Positions 7,228 to 19,309 of a DNA stretch of 35,195 bases are shown piece after piece. The first letter of the stretch is position 1. Each line of letters begins with the position of its first letter. This DNA is from Lichenicola sp050954785 (lineage in GTDB: Bacteria > Pseudomonadota > Alphaproteobacteria > Acetobacterales > Acetobacteraceae), in assembly GCA_050954785.1 (NCBI GenBank), contig JBPBQO010000111.1, forward strand, positions 1 to 35,195, written 5' to 3'. The translations under genes and the position numbers were made by a program. The notes under the pieces are model-generated. The model did not search any database, had not been told where the DNA came from, and was given only the letters and a program-made list of their open reading frames with translations.

Positions 7228-8433
7228 TCAGGCCGCACTGCCGGCGGCCCAGCCGCTCGACCAGGCCCACTGGAAGTTATAGCCACCGAGCCAGCCGGTC
7301 ACGTCCACCGCCTCGCCGATGAAGAACAGGCCCGGCACGGCATTGACCGCCATGGTTTTCGACGAGAGCGCCTTGGTGTCGATGCCGCCGCCGGTGACCT
7401 CGGCCTTGGCATAGCCCTCGGTGCCGGTCGGGCTCAGGCGCCAGTCCTTTACCCGCTCGATCACCGCGTTCAGCGCCACCTGGGTCAGGCCGCCGAACGG
7501 GCCGGACGCGCCCTGCTCCAGCGTCACCGCCTGGGCCAGCCGGAGCGGCATGAACTCGCCGAGGATGGTCTGCAGCTCGGCCTTGCCGCGCGTCTGCCGC
7601 CGCTGTTTGAACAGCGCCGCAAGGTCATGGCCGGGCGCCAGGTCGACATGGATCTGCCGCTCCTCGCGCCAGTAGGACGACACCTGCAGCATCGACGGCC
7701 CGGACAGGCCGCGATGGGTGAACAGCATCGCCTCCCGGAACGAGGCTCCGGCGCAGCGCGCCATGACATCGAGCGACACGCCGGCCAGCGTGCGCATCGC
7801 CGGCTGCTCGTCGCCGAAGGTGAACGGCACCAGAGCCGGCATGGTCGGCACGATCGGCACGTCGAACCGCCGTGCGATGTCGTAGGCGAAGCCGGTGGCG
7901 CCCATCTTGGGGATGGACAGGCCGCCGGTGGCGACGACCAGGCTGTCGGCCTCGACCGCGCCCTGGTCGGTCATGATGCGGAACCGGTCGGGGCGGCTGA
8001 TGTCGGTGATGCGCTGGCCGGTTCGGAGCGTGACGCCGGCCGCCTCGCATTCGGCCAGCAGCATCGCCACGATCTGCCTGGCCGACCCGTCGCAGAACAA
8101 CTGGCCCAGGGTTTTCTCGTGCCAGACGATCTTGTGCTTTTCCACCAGCGCCAGGAAATCCGCGCTGGTGTAACGCGCCAGTGCCGACCGGGAGAAATGC
8201 GGGTTCTGCGACTGGAAGCGATCGGGCTTGCAGTCGCGGTTGGTGAAGTTGCAACGGCCGCCGCCGGAGATCACGATCTTGGCGCCCGGCTCGTCGGCAT
8301 GGTCGAGCAGAAGCACGCTGCGGCCCCGACGGCCGGCCGCGATCGCCGCCATCAGCCCGGCGGCACCCGCGCCCAGGATCGCCACGTCGAAGCGGCGCGG
8401 ATCGCCCATGATGGCGGACCAGTCGGACGCCAT
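7228..8433 (-). CDS. NAD(P)/FAD-dependent oxidoreductase, YhiN/BaiN (HI0933) family
   Basis: With the start at ATG 8433 this is a 401-residue flavoprotein. It opens with the dinucleotide-binding motif FDVAILGAGAAGLMAAIAAGRRG and has the family signature ISGGGRCNFTN, then ATGGLSIPKMGATG, and near the end GLFFIGEAVDVTGWLGGYNFQWAWSSG (FAD-contacting C-terminal motif). The family includes BaiN and many uncharacterised reductases, and the substrate here is unknown. The open frame extends to 8553, but those extra 40 residues do not look like the family; ATG 8409 is a second alternative. No clear Shine-Dalgarno precedes either start. It sits downstream of fzlA on the same strand after 163 bases. Confidence 0.85.
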   Translation of the reverse strand: MASDWSAIMGDPRRFDVAILGAGAAGLMAAIAAGRRGRSVLLLDHADEPGAKIVISGGGRCNFTNRDCKPDRFQSQNPHFSRSALARYTSADFLALVEKHKIVWHEKTLGQLFCDGSARQIVAMLLAECEAAGVTLRTGQRITDISRPDRFRIMTDQGAVEADSLVVATGGLSIPKMGATGFAYDIARRFDVPIVPTMPALVPFTFGDEQPAMRTLAGVSLDVMARCAGASFREAMLFTHRGLSGPSMLQVSSYWREERQIHVDLAPGHDLAALFKQRRQTRGKAELQTILGEFMPLRLAQAVTLEQGASGPFGGLTQVALNAVIERVKDWRLSPTGTEGYAKAEVTGGGIDTKALSSKTMAVNAVPGLFFIGEAVDVTGWLGGYNFQWAWSSGWAAGSAA

Positions 8434-8596
8434 CAGAGACCGATCGATAATGCTATTACGGCGATCATCCGATGCGGCTTTCCTGCGCGCTGGTGCCCAC
8501 GGCCCAACGGCCGCTCCGCTCCAGTGCTCGGAAACCCACACCGGGCGCCGCAAAGACGCGCCTCTGACTCGCCATAGCGCATTCTCGAACGGTCTT

Positions 8597-9283
8597 TCAA
8601 AAGTCCAGGTCGCCGTAATGCTCGGGCGGGTTGATGCCGGTGACCCGATCGTTCAGCAGGGCGCGGAAACAGGGCCGCGACTTCACACGAGCATACCAGT
8701 CCTTGGTCGGCGCGTTCAGCGTCCAGTCGAGGTCGCCGATATAGTCCAACGACGAGAGCTGCGCTGCCGCCGCGAAATCGGCCAGCGACAGGCTCGGCCC
8801 GGCCAGCCATTTCCGTGTTTCCGCAAGCCAGCCGATATAATCGAGATGGTAGCGGATGTTGGCGTAACCCGCCCTGAGCGCGCTCGCATCCGGATTGCCG
8901 CGGCCGATCAGCCGCTTCATGTATTTCTCGCCCAGCAGGTTGCGGGTGACCTCGTGGTAGAACTTGCCGTCGAACCAGGCGGTGAGCCGCCTGACTTCGA
9001 CCCGCTCGGCCAGGGTCCGGCCCATCAGCGGGGTGTCCGGATAGGCCTCCTCGAGATACTCGCAGATCACGCCCGAATCCGGGATCGACAGGCCGTTCTC
9101 CTCGACCAGCATCGGCACGGTGCCGGCCGGGTTGAGATCGAGATAATCCGGCCGGCGCTCCCAGACCTTCTCCACCTTCAGCTCGAACGGGAGCCGCTTC
9201 TCCGACAGGACCAGGCGGACCTTGCGCGAGAAGGGCGAGAGCGGGATGTGGTGCAGGATGCGCATAGGCGCGGTGTATTTCAT
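8597..9283 (-). CDS. fzlA: FtsZ-localized protein A (GST-fold division protein)
   Basis: This 228-residue protein has an N-terminal thioredoxin-like GST domain (ILHHIPLSPFSRKVRLVLSEKRLPFEL, NPAGTVPMLVEENG, DSGVICEYLEEAYP) and a helical C-terminal domain. The interior motif DGKFYHEVTRNLLGEKYMKRL, the segment IRYHLDYIGWLAE and the tail EHYGDLDF match what I recall of alphaproteobacterial FzlA. In Caulobacter FzlA binds FtsZ filaments and is needed for constriction, without known GST catalysis. The open frame continues to 9481, but the upstream 66 residues are low-complexity Arg-rich. ATG 9283 follows GAGGGG at close spacing, so it is chosen. It is divergent from minC, which supports a cell-division role. 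Confidence 0.8.
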   Translation of the reverse strand: MKYTAPMRILHHIPLSPFSRKVRLVLSEKRLPFELKVEKVWERRPDYLDLNPAGTVPMLVEENGLSIPDSGVICEYLEEAYPDTPLMGRTLAERVEVRRLTAWFDGKFYHEVTRNLLGEKYMKRLIGRGNPDASALRAGYANIRYHLDYIGWLAETRKWLAGPSLSLADFAAAAQLSSLDYIGDLDWTLNAPTKDWYARVKSRPCFRALLNDRVTGINPPEHYGDLDF

Positions 9284-9438
9284 CCGCCCCTCGCGTGCCA
9301 GACCTGAACGGGCCCGATGGCATCTCAGCCGGGTGCGCCTGCGGGCGCGGGCCGAGGTTTGATGACGGCGTCCGGCCCGTGCATGCTGCATCCTGATCAC
9401 GCCGGCTTTCGCGGCGCGTCCTCGAGGGTTGCCCACAC

Positions 9439-10179
9439 GTGTCCGAACCCAACGCCCTGCCTGTTCCGCATGACGACGCATCGCGCCCGCTGCCTCCGCA
9501 GCAGATACGGGCGCGCGGCCGCTCCTTCATGGCGCTGGTGCTGTCGCCCGAGCCGCCGCTGGTCGGCTGGGTCGCCGCACTGGACGCGCAGATCGCCAAG
9601 TCCGCCGCCTTCTTCGACGCCAAGCCGGTGATCCTCGATTGCGGCCTGCTGACGGCGGACGAGGACGGGCTGTCCGACCTGGTCCCGGCCCTGCTGGAGC
9701 GCGGCATCAGGCTGATCGAGATCGAGGGAGCCGATCCGCAATGGCCCGCCACCGCGGGCTGGGAATGGCCGCGCGGCTATTCCGGCGGTCGCGCGGTCGG
9801 TGCCGTCGAGATCCCGGAGGAAGCGCTGCCGCCGCCGCCCGATCCGGCGCGCGCATCGCTGGTGATCGACGAGCCGGTACGGTCCGGTCGGTCGGTGTCG
9901 TTCCCGGAAGGCGACGTGATCATCATCGGCTCGGTCGCGTCCGGTGCCGAAATCACCGCGGGCGGCTCGATCCACGTCTATGGAACGTTGCGCGGCCGTG
10001 CCCTGGCCGGGGTCGGCGGCAATGCGACCGCCCGCATCCTGTGCCGACGGATGAACGCGGAACTGATCGCCATCGACGGCTTCTACATGACCGCCGACGA
10101 CATGCCGACCGAACGGATCGGACAGGCGATCCAGGCACGGCTTGATGGCGAGTCGCTTGTGCTGCTACCCATCGATTGA
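9439..10179 (+). CDS. minC: Septum site-determining protein MinC
   Basis: This 246-residue protein begins with GTG. The N-terminal MinC domain covers about residues 25-105 (FMALVLSPEPPLVGWVAALDAQI, VILDCGLL, LLERGIRLIEIEG). After a Pro-rich linker the C-terminal beta-helix domain starts near residue 145 (RSGRSVSFPEGDVIIIGSVASGAEI, AGGSIHVYGTLRGRALAGVGGN). This glycine-rich right-handed beta-helix is the FtsZ- and MinD-binding part. MinC inhibits FtsZ polymerisation away from midcell. It is first in a minC-minD-minE operon, with 84 bases before minD. Confidence 0.96.
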   Translation: MSEPNALPVPHDDASRPLPPQQIRARGRSFMALVLSPEPPLVGWVAALDAQIAKSAAFFDAKPVILDCGLLTADEDGLSDLVPALLERGIRLIEIEGADPQWPATAGWEWPRGYSGGRAVGAVEIPEEALPPPPDPARASLVIDEPVRSGRSVSFPEGDVIIIGSVASGAEITAGGSIHVYGTLRGRALAGVGGNATARILCRRMNAELIAIDGFYMTADDMPTERIGQAIQARLDGESLVLLPID

Positions 10180-10263
10180 TGTAGAGCAGACAAAACACTG
10201 TCCGACTCCGTGCCGGTCTGCTGATTCCGCCCGGCCGGGCTACCAAGAAAGGTTTCCCCCGCA

Positions 10264-11079
10264 ATGGCCAAAGTGCTGGTCGTCACATCAGGCAAGGGTG
10301 GCGTCGGGAAAACGACCTCGACCGCCGCTCTCGGCGCGGCTCTCGCGCTAACCGGCCAGAACGTGGTCGTGGTCGATTTCGACGTCGGCCTGCGCAACCT
10401 CGACCTGGTGATGGGCGCCGAGCGCCGCGTGGTGTTCGACCTGATCAACGTGGTGCAGGGCGATGCCAAGCTGAGCCAGGCGCTGATCCGCGACAAGCGG
10501 GTCGAGACGCTGTCGATCCTTCCGGCCAGCCAGACCCGCGACAAGGACGCCCTCACCGCCGACGGCGTCGAGCGGGTGATCAACGAGCTGCGCGAGAAGT
10601 TCGACTGGATTGTCTGCGACAGCCCGGCCGGGATCGAGCGCGGTGCACAGCTCGCGATGTACCATGCCGACGAGGCTGTGGTCGTGACCAACCCGGAAGT
10701 CTCCTCGGTGCGCGACAGCGACCGGATCATCGGGTTGCTGGACAGCACCACCGCCAAGGCGAAAGCCGGCGAGAAAATCAACAAGCACCTGTTGCTGACC
10801 CGTTACGACCAGGCGCGTGCCGCGCGCGGCGAGATGCTTCGCGTCGAGGACGTGCTGGAAATCCTGTCGATCCCGCTGATCGGCATCATTCCGGAAAGCG
10901 AGGAGGTGCTGCGCGCCTCGAACCTCGGTTCGCCGGTAACCCTGAGCAACCCGGAGAGCGCGCCCGCGCGGGCATATTTCGATGCGGTTCGCCGATTGCA
11001 GGGCGAGAACCTGGAGATGCAGGTGCCGACGGACCGGAAAAGCCTGTTCAGCAAGCTCTTTAAATGGAGGTTTGCATGA
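10264..11079 (+). CDS. minD: Septum site-determining ATPase MinD
   Basis: This 271-residue MinD has the deviant Walker A SGKGGVGKTT starting near residue 9, switch region VVDFDVGLRNLDLVMG, and VCDSPAGIERGAQLAM. The C-terminus, DRKSLFSKLFKWRFA, is an amphipathic basic/hydrophobic helix matching the membrane-targeting sequence. MinD dimerises with ATP on the membrane, recruits MinC, and is released by MinE-stimulated hydrolysis. The stop codon overlaps the minE start as ATGA, and the GGAGG ribosome site of minE lies inside its last codons. Confidence 0.97.
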   Translation: MAKVLVVTSGKGGVGKTTSTAALGAALALTGQNVVVVDFDVGLRNLDLVMGAERRVVFDLINVVQGDAKLSQALIRDKRVETLSILPASQTRDKDALTADGVERVINELREKFDWIVCDSPAGIERGAQLAMYHADEAVVVTNPEVSSVRDSDRIIGLLDSTTAKAKAGEKINKHLLLTRYDQARAARGEMLRVEDVLEILSIPLIGIIPESEEVLRASNLGSPVTLSNPESAPARAYFDAVRRLQGENLEMQVPTDRKSLFSKLFKWRFA

Positions 11080-11441
11080 GCTTTCTCACACAGTTCTTTG
11101 CCAAGCGCAGTTCGGCGCCGGTCGCGCGCGACCGCCTGCAGATCCTGCTGGCGCACGAGCGATCCAGCAGCGAGGGCCAGTCCGAGCTGATCGCCAAGCT
11201 GCGCGAGGAGATCCTGGACGTGATCGCCCGGCACGTGCCGATCGACCGCGACAAGGTGCAGATCAAGCTCGATCGCGGCGCAGCGGTCTCGACCCTCGAG
11301 ATCGACATCGAGGTGCCGCAATTGAAGAAGATCGACATCGTCGAAAAGAAACCCGACGCGATCGAGGCCGGCATCAAGAAGAACCTGGAAACCAAGGCCG
11401 ATCCGGCGAGCGGAAAGCAGACCCTGCCGACCGGGCCGTGA
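11076..11441 (+). CDS. minE: Cell division topological specificity factor MinE
   Basis: From ATG 11076 the protein has 121 residues. It begins MSFLTQFFAKR (membrane-targeting helix), followed by the anti-MinCD segment ARDRLQILLAHERS, then the topological specificity domain (VIARHVPIDRDKVQIKL, STLEIDIEVPQ). The start is set by GGAGG six to seven bases upstream; the frame also has an ATG at 11064, but that would sit before this ribosome site. It is longer than the 85-90 residues usual for MinE because of a Lys/Glu-rich tail after residue 90. It stimulates MinD ATPase and drives pole-to-pole oscillation. Confidence 0.96.
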   Translation: MSFLTQFFAKRSSAPVARDRLQILLAHERSSSEGQSELIAKLREEILDVIARHVPIDRDKVQIKLDRGAAVSTLEIDIEVPQLKKIDIVEKKPDAIEAGIKKNLETKADPASGKQTLPTGP

Positions 11442-11458
11442 ACGCCGGACGATCTCTC

Positions 11459-11495
11459 GCCTGACGACGCGGCCCGGACGGCGGCGTGGTCAGGC
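11459..11495. terminator. Candidate bidirectional terminator between minE and gntR-type gene
   Basis: GCCTGAC (11459-11465) pairs with GTCAGGC (11489-11495), and after one mismatch ACGC pairs with GCGT, giving a 12-position imperfect stem around a 13-base GC-rich loop. It lies between convergent genes and covers the stop codon of the regulator. No T-run is present on either side. Confidence 0.4.
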
Positions 11496-12272
11496 GTTCA
11501 TCAGCGTCGGCTGCAGGATTTCGTTGCTGCATCGCACATCATTGAATGCGGCTTCGCGCGCCATGACAACATCGCGCTGGCGCAGCGCCTCGATCAGCCG
11601 CAGATGCGGATGTCCGTCGGGGCCTAACCCCGGCAGCGGCCGATCGAAACTCAGCGCGTAGACCGGACCGAGCCGCATCCACAGCCCTTCCAGCATGCGC
11701 AGGATCAGTGGAGCCGCGGCAGCCTTGCAGACACTGCGATGGAAAACGGCATTGGCTTCCAGCATCTCGGCATGGCGATTCGCGCGATGCAGATCGAGGC
11801 AGTGGGCGTTGATCCGTTCGAGTTCGTCGATCTGCTGGACCGTTGCGAACTCGACCGCACGTTCCGCCGCCCGCGCCTCGAGATCGCCCCGCATCTCGCT
11901 CAGCTCGCGAAAGCCGGTTTGATTCATGATCGGAACGACGGCCGAGCCGCGTTCGTCGAGAACCAGCGCCTGTTCCGAAACCAGGCGCAGCAACGCCTCG
12001 CGAACCGGGGTCGGGCTCAGATGAAGCTCGGCTGCGAGCGGTCGGAGGATCAGCTTGTGACCGGGCCGGATCGCACTCGAAATCAACGACTTGCGTATCT
12101 GCGAGTAGGCGCGCTGGCACAGGCTGTCACGGCCATCGTCGGCGTCCAGACCGGCTCCTGTGGAACCCAGGTCGACCAATGGCTCGACGACGAGCGTCGA
12201 TGGTAGCGGATCGATGGGACGTGCGGCGGGCGAGGCCGTCTCTGCGGTGATGTTCATCATGGGACGTACCAC
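11490..12272 (-). CDS. GntR-family transcriptional regulator, FCD (FadR-like) subfamily
   Basis: This 260-residue regulator has a winged-helix GntR domain at about residues 50-115 (AYSQIRKSLISSAIRPGHKL, ELHLSPTPVREALLRLVSE) and an all-helical FCD ligand domain after 125 (ELSEMRGDLEARAAERA, HRSVCKAAAAPLILRMLEGLW, HLRLIEALRQRD). FCD domains usually bind organic acids or other small metabolites, often with a metal. The GTG start at 12272 is chosen because AGGA lies 4-5 bases upstream; ATG 12260/12257 are alternatives. The roughly 48-residue Ala/Pro-rich N-terminal extension before the HTH is unusual. The target is unknown; the nearby symmetrical site in its upstream region could mean autoregulation. 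Confidence 0.88.
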   Translation of the reverse strand: MVRPMMNITAETASPAARPIDPLPSTLVVEPLVDLGSTGAGLDADDGRDSLCQRAYSQIRKSLISSAIRPGHKLILRPLAAELHLSPTPVREALLRLVSEQALVLDERGSAVVPIMNQTGFRELSEMRGDLEARAAERAVEFATVQQIDELERINAHCLDLHRANRHAEMLEANAVFHRSVCKAAAAPLILRMLEGLWMRLGPVYALSFDRPLPGLGPDGHPHLRLIEALRQRDVVMAREAAFNDVRCSNEILQPTLMNA

Positions 12273-12374
12273 CGGTTCCTTTCAAAATGGCCTGTAATTC
12301 TTGCTCCGCGCCAATCTGTTCGACATCGACAAACTGTCTTGAACGACGGTTCGCGCAACTTGACGCAATGCAAC

Positions 12375-12391
12375 ATGTCGTGGCCCGACAT
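12375..12391. promoter_or_regulatory. Inverted repeat upstream of the GntR-type regulator
   Basis: ATGTCG-TGGCC-CGACAT is a perfect 6-bp inverted repeat about 100 bases upstream of the regulator start, in a 215-base intergenic stretch that also holds further CGACA repeats near 12321 and 12395. It may be an operator; no binding consensus was recognised. The rest of this stretch shows no gene. Confidence 0.3.
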
Positions 12392-12487
12392 ATTCGACAA
12401 CATCTGCACCGGCTTTCGCTTGAATGGGAAGAGCCAAGTTCGCGCAGCAGCTAACAAAGTATGTATGTAGCGCCTGAAAGTGCCGAT

Positions 12488-14398
12488 TCAGACGACGTCC
12501 TCGAGGCTCATCGCCTGACGCGACAGGAGATCGCGATAGGCACCCTCGCTGCGTTCGAGAACCGAAGGTGCGCCATCCTGCAATACCCGGCCGGATTGCA
12601 TGACGACGATTCGGTCGAAGTCGCGAAGTGTCGACAATCGATGCGCCACCGCAACCACGGTACGGCCGACCATCAGGCGGTCGAGCGCCTCCTGGACCTT
12701 CTGCTCGCTCTCGCTGTCGAGCGCGCTGGTGGCCTCGTCGAGCAGCAGGATCGGAGCATTGCGCAGGAACGCCCGCGCGATCGCCAGGCGCTGCCGTTGC
12801 CCGCCCGACAGCTTGACGCCGCGATCGCCGACTTCGGTCCGGAAACCCTCCGGCATCTCCTCGATGAATTCGCGGCAGCCCGATGCCTCGGCGGCGGCAC
12901 GGACCTCCTCGTCGGTCGCCTCCGGCTTGCCGTAGCGGATGTTCTCGAGCACCGACCGATGGAACAACGAAACGTCCTGCGGCACGACCGATATGACCGC
13001 CCGCAATGCCTCCTCGGTCAGGCTGAGCAGGTCCTTGCCGTCGATCATGATGCGGCCGCCCTGGATGTAGCGCATGCGCTGAAGCAGGGCGAGAACGGTG
13101 GTCTTGCCCGAACCGGAGCGTCCGACCATGCCGATCCGGGTGCCCGCATCGACCCGCAGGTTGAAGTCGTCCAGCACCGGGCCGCTGCCCGGATAGGAGT
13201 AGGTCACGTGCTCGAACACGATCTCGCCGCGTGCCTGGCCGGGGAAGCCGCCGGCATCGGCGGCGTCAGGCATGTCGTGCGGCAGCAGCAGCGTCGACAG
13301 GGCCTCGGCCAGCCGTGCCACATGCTGGATCGTTTCGACCAATGCCACGGCGAGGTCGCGCGTGCCGTGCAGGATCATGAAGCCCAGCGTCACCACCATG
13401 ACCACGTCGCCGATGCTGGCGACATGATTGTGCCATAGCATCACCGCCCAGATCAGCAGGCCGGCGGTGAGGATCGCGGTCAGCACGGCATGGATCAGCC
13501 GCAGCTTCTCCAGATAGCGGAGCGAGCGGCTGCGCGCCGACATCTCGCCTTCCATGCGCTGGCTGAACCGGACGCGCTCGCGCCGGGTGGCGCCGAACGC
13601 CCTGACCAGCGGCATGTTGTTGATGATGTCGAGCAGTTCGCCATCCACCCGGGCCGCATCCGAGGCATAGCGATGGTGCAGCGGACGTCCGCTGGCGGCC
13701 AGCCGGAACATCAGCAACGAGATCGCCGCCGCCAGTCCGATCAGCACCACGGCCATCAATGGGCTGACGGTCAGCAGCAGCAGGATCGAGAGCGCGACGT
13801 TCAGGATCGGCGGCAGCACGTTCCAGGTCGCCAGGTTTTCCAGCGTGAACATGGCGTTCGAGGTCGCGGTGATGCGTCCGGCCAGGGTGCCGGGCATGCG
13901 ATCGGCGAAATAGGACGGCGCATGTCCGGTCAGGTGCCGGAACAGGTCGCGCCGCAGATCGCCGGTCACCTCGACGAACGCGTTGGCCGACACCCAGCCG
14001 CCAACCCGCCAGGCGAGATTATCCACCGCGATCAGCGCGCCGAGCAGGGCCACCGCCCCCCACACCTTGCGCATCGAGCCGTCGTGATAGCCGGTCAGCG
14101 TGTCGACCAGGTAGTGCACCGCATAGGAGGAACCCACAACGGCCGCCACTGCGAGCACGACCGAAGCCAGGATCAGCAGGTGCTGCACCTTGTGGTGCAT
14201 CACGTAGCGGAACATGAACGCGAGCGGCCTCGGCGCCAGCCGGATCAGGTCGGCGTCGCTGATGGTCACGGCTTCGTCGCGCTGCCGGCCGGAACGGCGT
14301 TTGCCACCCGGGCCATTAGCGCCGGAAGACGCCGGAGCACCAGCAGAGGCAGGACCGGCGGATGGATGGCCGGTCTCCGACCCATGCGTTACAGTCAT
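12488..14398 (-). CDS. ABC exporter half-transporter (fused permease and ATPase)
   Basis: This 636-residue MsbA/NdvA-type protein has a Pro/Ala/Gly-rich N-terminal extension of about 50 residues, then six predicted membrane helices between about 60 and 345 (LLILASVVLAVAAVV, AVALLGALIAVDNLAW, LSILLLLTVSPLMAVVLIGLA, VLTAILTAGLLIWAVML). The C-terminal nucleotide-binding domain has Walker A GRSGSGKTT, Q-loop VVPQDVSLF, signature LSGGQRQRLAIARA, Walker B ILLLDEATSALD and switch VAHRLST. It probably works as a homodimer in the inner membrane, exporting a lipid, glycan or hydrophobic compound; the substrate is not evident. AAGGG six bases before the ATG supports the start. It is divergent from the GT4 gene, which may hint at a glycan or glycolipid, but this is only inference. 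Confidence 0.92.
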   Translation of the reverse strand: MTVTHGSETGHPSAGPASAGAPASSGANGPGGKRRSGRQRDEAVTISDADLIRLAPRPLAFMFRYVMHHKVQHLLILASVVLAVAAVVGSSYAVHYLVDTLTGYHDGSMRKVWGAVALLGALIAVDNLAWRVGGWVSANAFVEVTGDLRRDLFRHLTGHAPSYFADRMPGTLAGRITATSNAMFTLENLATWNVLPPILNVALSILLLLTVSPLMAVVLIGLAAAISLLMFRLAASGRPLHHRYASDAARVDGELLDIINNMPLVRAFGATRRERVRFSQRMEGEMSARSRSLRYLEKLRLIHAVLTAILTAGLLIWAVMLWHNHVASIGDVVMVVTLGFMILHGTRDLAVALVETIQHVARLAEALSTLLLPHDMPDAADAGGFPGQARGEIVFEHVTYSYPGSGPVLDDFNLRVDAGTRIGMVGRSGSGKTTVLALLQRMRYIQGGRIMIDGKDLLSLTEEALRAVISVVPQDVSLFHRSVLENIRYGKPEATDEEVRAAAEASGCREFIEEMPEGFRTEVGDRGVKLSGGQRQRLAIARAFLRNAPILLLDEATSALDSESEQKVQEALDRLMVGRTVVAVAHRLSTLRDFDRIVVMQSGRVLQDGAPSVLERSEGAYRDLLSRQAMSLEDVV

Positions 14399-14546
14399 GC
14401 AGAACCCTTCCGGTGGGCGGAAATCATGGAAGCCTGCTGCCGGCTGGCGGGCAGACGATCACTTGATGAGACAGTCTTATCTCATTGCCAACAAAATGCC
14501 TCGTTCGTCGTGTTGAATGACACCTGGACATGATGAAGGAGCTTTC

Positions 14547-15614
14547 ATGCGCATAGCCCAGATTGCCCCCCTCCATGAGGCGGTTCCCCCCAAGCTCTAT
14601 GGCGGGACCGAGCGCGTGGTATCCTTCCTGACCGAGGAACTGGTCAATCTTGGCCATGAGGTCACGCTTTTCGCCAGCGGCGACAGCATCACGTCGGCCA
14701 ACCTGCACGCGTCCTGGCCGCGGGCGCTGAGGCTCGACCCGGCCATCCGCGACCCGATCGCGCCGCATATGTTGATGATGGAGCACGTGGCGCAGCGGCT
14801 CGAGCAGTTCGACGTACTGCATTTCCATATGGACTACTGGCCGTTCACCCATTTCGGCCGCCAGTCGGTGCCGTTCCTGACCACCATGCATGGACGGCTG
14901 GATCTGCCCGAGCTGCAGCCGGTGTTCGACGCCTTCCCGCATGCGCCCCTGGTCTCGATCTCGGACAGCCAGCGCCGGCCGCTGCAGCGGGCCAATTTCG
15001 TGCGCACCGTGCATCACGGCCTGCCCGAGAAGCTGCTGACGCCACAGGGCAACCCGGATGGCAGCGACCGCAGCTACCTCGCCTTCCTCGGCCGCATCTG
15101 CCCGGAAAAGGGCATAGACAAGGCGATCCGGATCGCCCGCGCGGTCGGTATCCCGCTAAAGATCGCCGCCAAGGTCGACAAGGTCGACGTCGAATATTTC
15201 GAGCACATCATCCGGCCGATGCTGGGCGACGGGGTCGAGCTGATCGGCGAGATCAACGATAGCCAGAAGTCGGCGTTCCTGTCCGGCGCCCGCGGCCTGC
15301 TGATGCCGATCGACTGGCCGGAGCCGTTCGGCCTGGTGATGATCGAGGCGATGGCCTGTGGCACCCCGGTGATCGCGTTCAATCGCGGCTCGGTGCCGGA
15401 AGTGATCGAGGACGGGCTCACCGGCCTGATCGTCGAGGACGAGACCGGCGCGATCGGCGCCATAGCGCGTCTCGACAGCTTGAACCCGCAACTGATCCGT
15501 CAGCGCTTCGAAACCCACTTCACCGCGCGCCGCATGGCTGAGGATTACCTGGGGATCTACCGCCAGCTCGACACGCTGCACCAGCCGTCCCTGCGCCTGG
15601 TGTCGCGGGATTAG
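14547..15614 (+). CDS. Glycosyltransferase, GT4 family
   Basis: This 355-residue GT-B fold enzyme has an N-terminal acceptor domain starting MRIAQIAPLHEAVPPKLYGGTERV, where the glycine-rich YGGTERV loop is typical. The C-terminal donor domain has LAFLGRICPEKGIDKAIRIA and the E-x7-E motif EPFGLVMIEAMACGTPVI used by retaining GT4 enzymes to bind the nucleotide sugar. Acceptor and sugar cannot be read from the sequence; cytoplasmic or membrane-associated glycan synthesis is likely. The start is fixed by AAGGAG five bases upstream of ATG 14547; the frame extends 30 bases further, but without such a site. The upstream region shared with the ABC exporter contains ATGAGA-N8-TCTCAT (14466-14485). Confidence 0.9.
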   Translation: MRIAQIAPLHEAVPPKLYGGTERVVSFLTEELVNLGHEVTLFASGDSITSANLHASWPRALRLDPAIRDPIAPHMLMMEHVAQRLEQFDVLHFHMDYWPFTHFGRQSVPFLTTMHGRLDLPELQPVFDAFPHAPLVSISDSQRRPLQRANFVRTVHHGLPEKLLTPQGNPDGSDRSYLAFLGRICPEKGIDKAIRIARAVGIPLKIAAKVDKVDVEYFEHIIRPMLGDGVELIGEINDSQKSAFLSGARGLLMPIDWPEPFGLVMIEAMACGTPVIAFNRGSVPEVIEDGLTGLIVEDETGAIGAIARLDSLNPQLIRQRFETHFTARRMAEDYLGIYRQLDTLHQPSLRLVSRD

Positions 15615-15630
15615 CCTGCGCGACACCGGG

Positions 15631-19302
<3,672 letters not shown>

Positions 19303-19309
19303 ACGATAA

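Noticed and set aside
7150..8577. 475-codon + strand ORF opposite the YhiN-type gene
   Set aside because: It would overlap the end of tesB and lie fully antisense to a gene with FAD motifs; composition is shadow-like.
12257..12457. 66-codon minus-strand ORF upstream of the GntR-type regulator
   Set aside because: It overlaps the regulator start in another frame and has no family resemblance; more likely promoter or leader sequence.
14466..14485. ATGAGA-N8-TCTCAT inverted repeat between the ABC exporter and glycosyltransferase
   Set aside because: Only 6-bp arms, with no second copy noticed and no regulator adjacent; too weak to call an operator.
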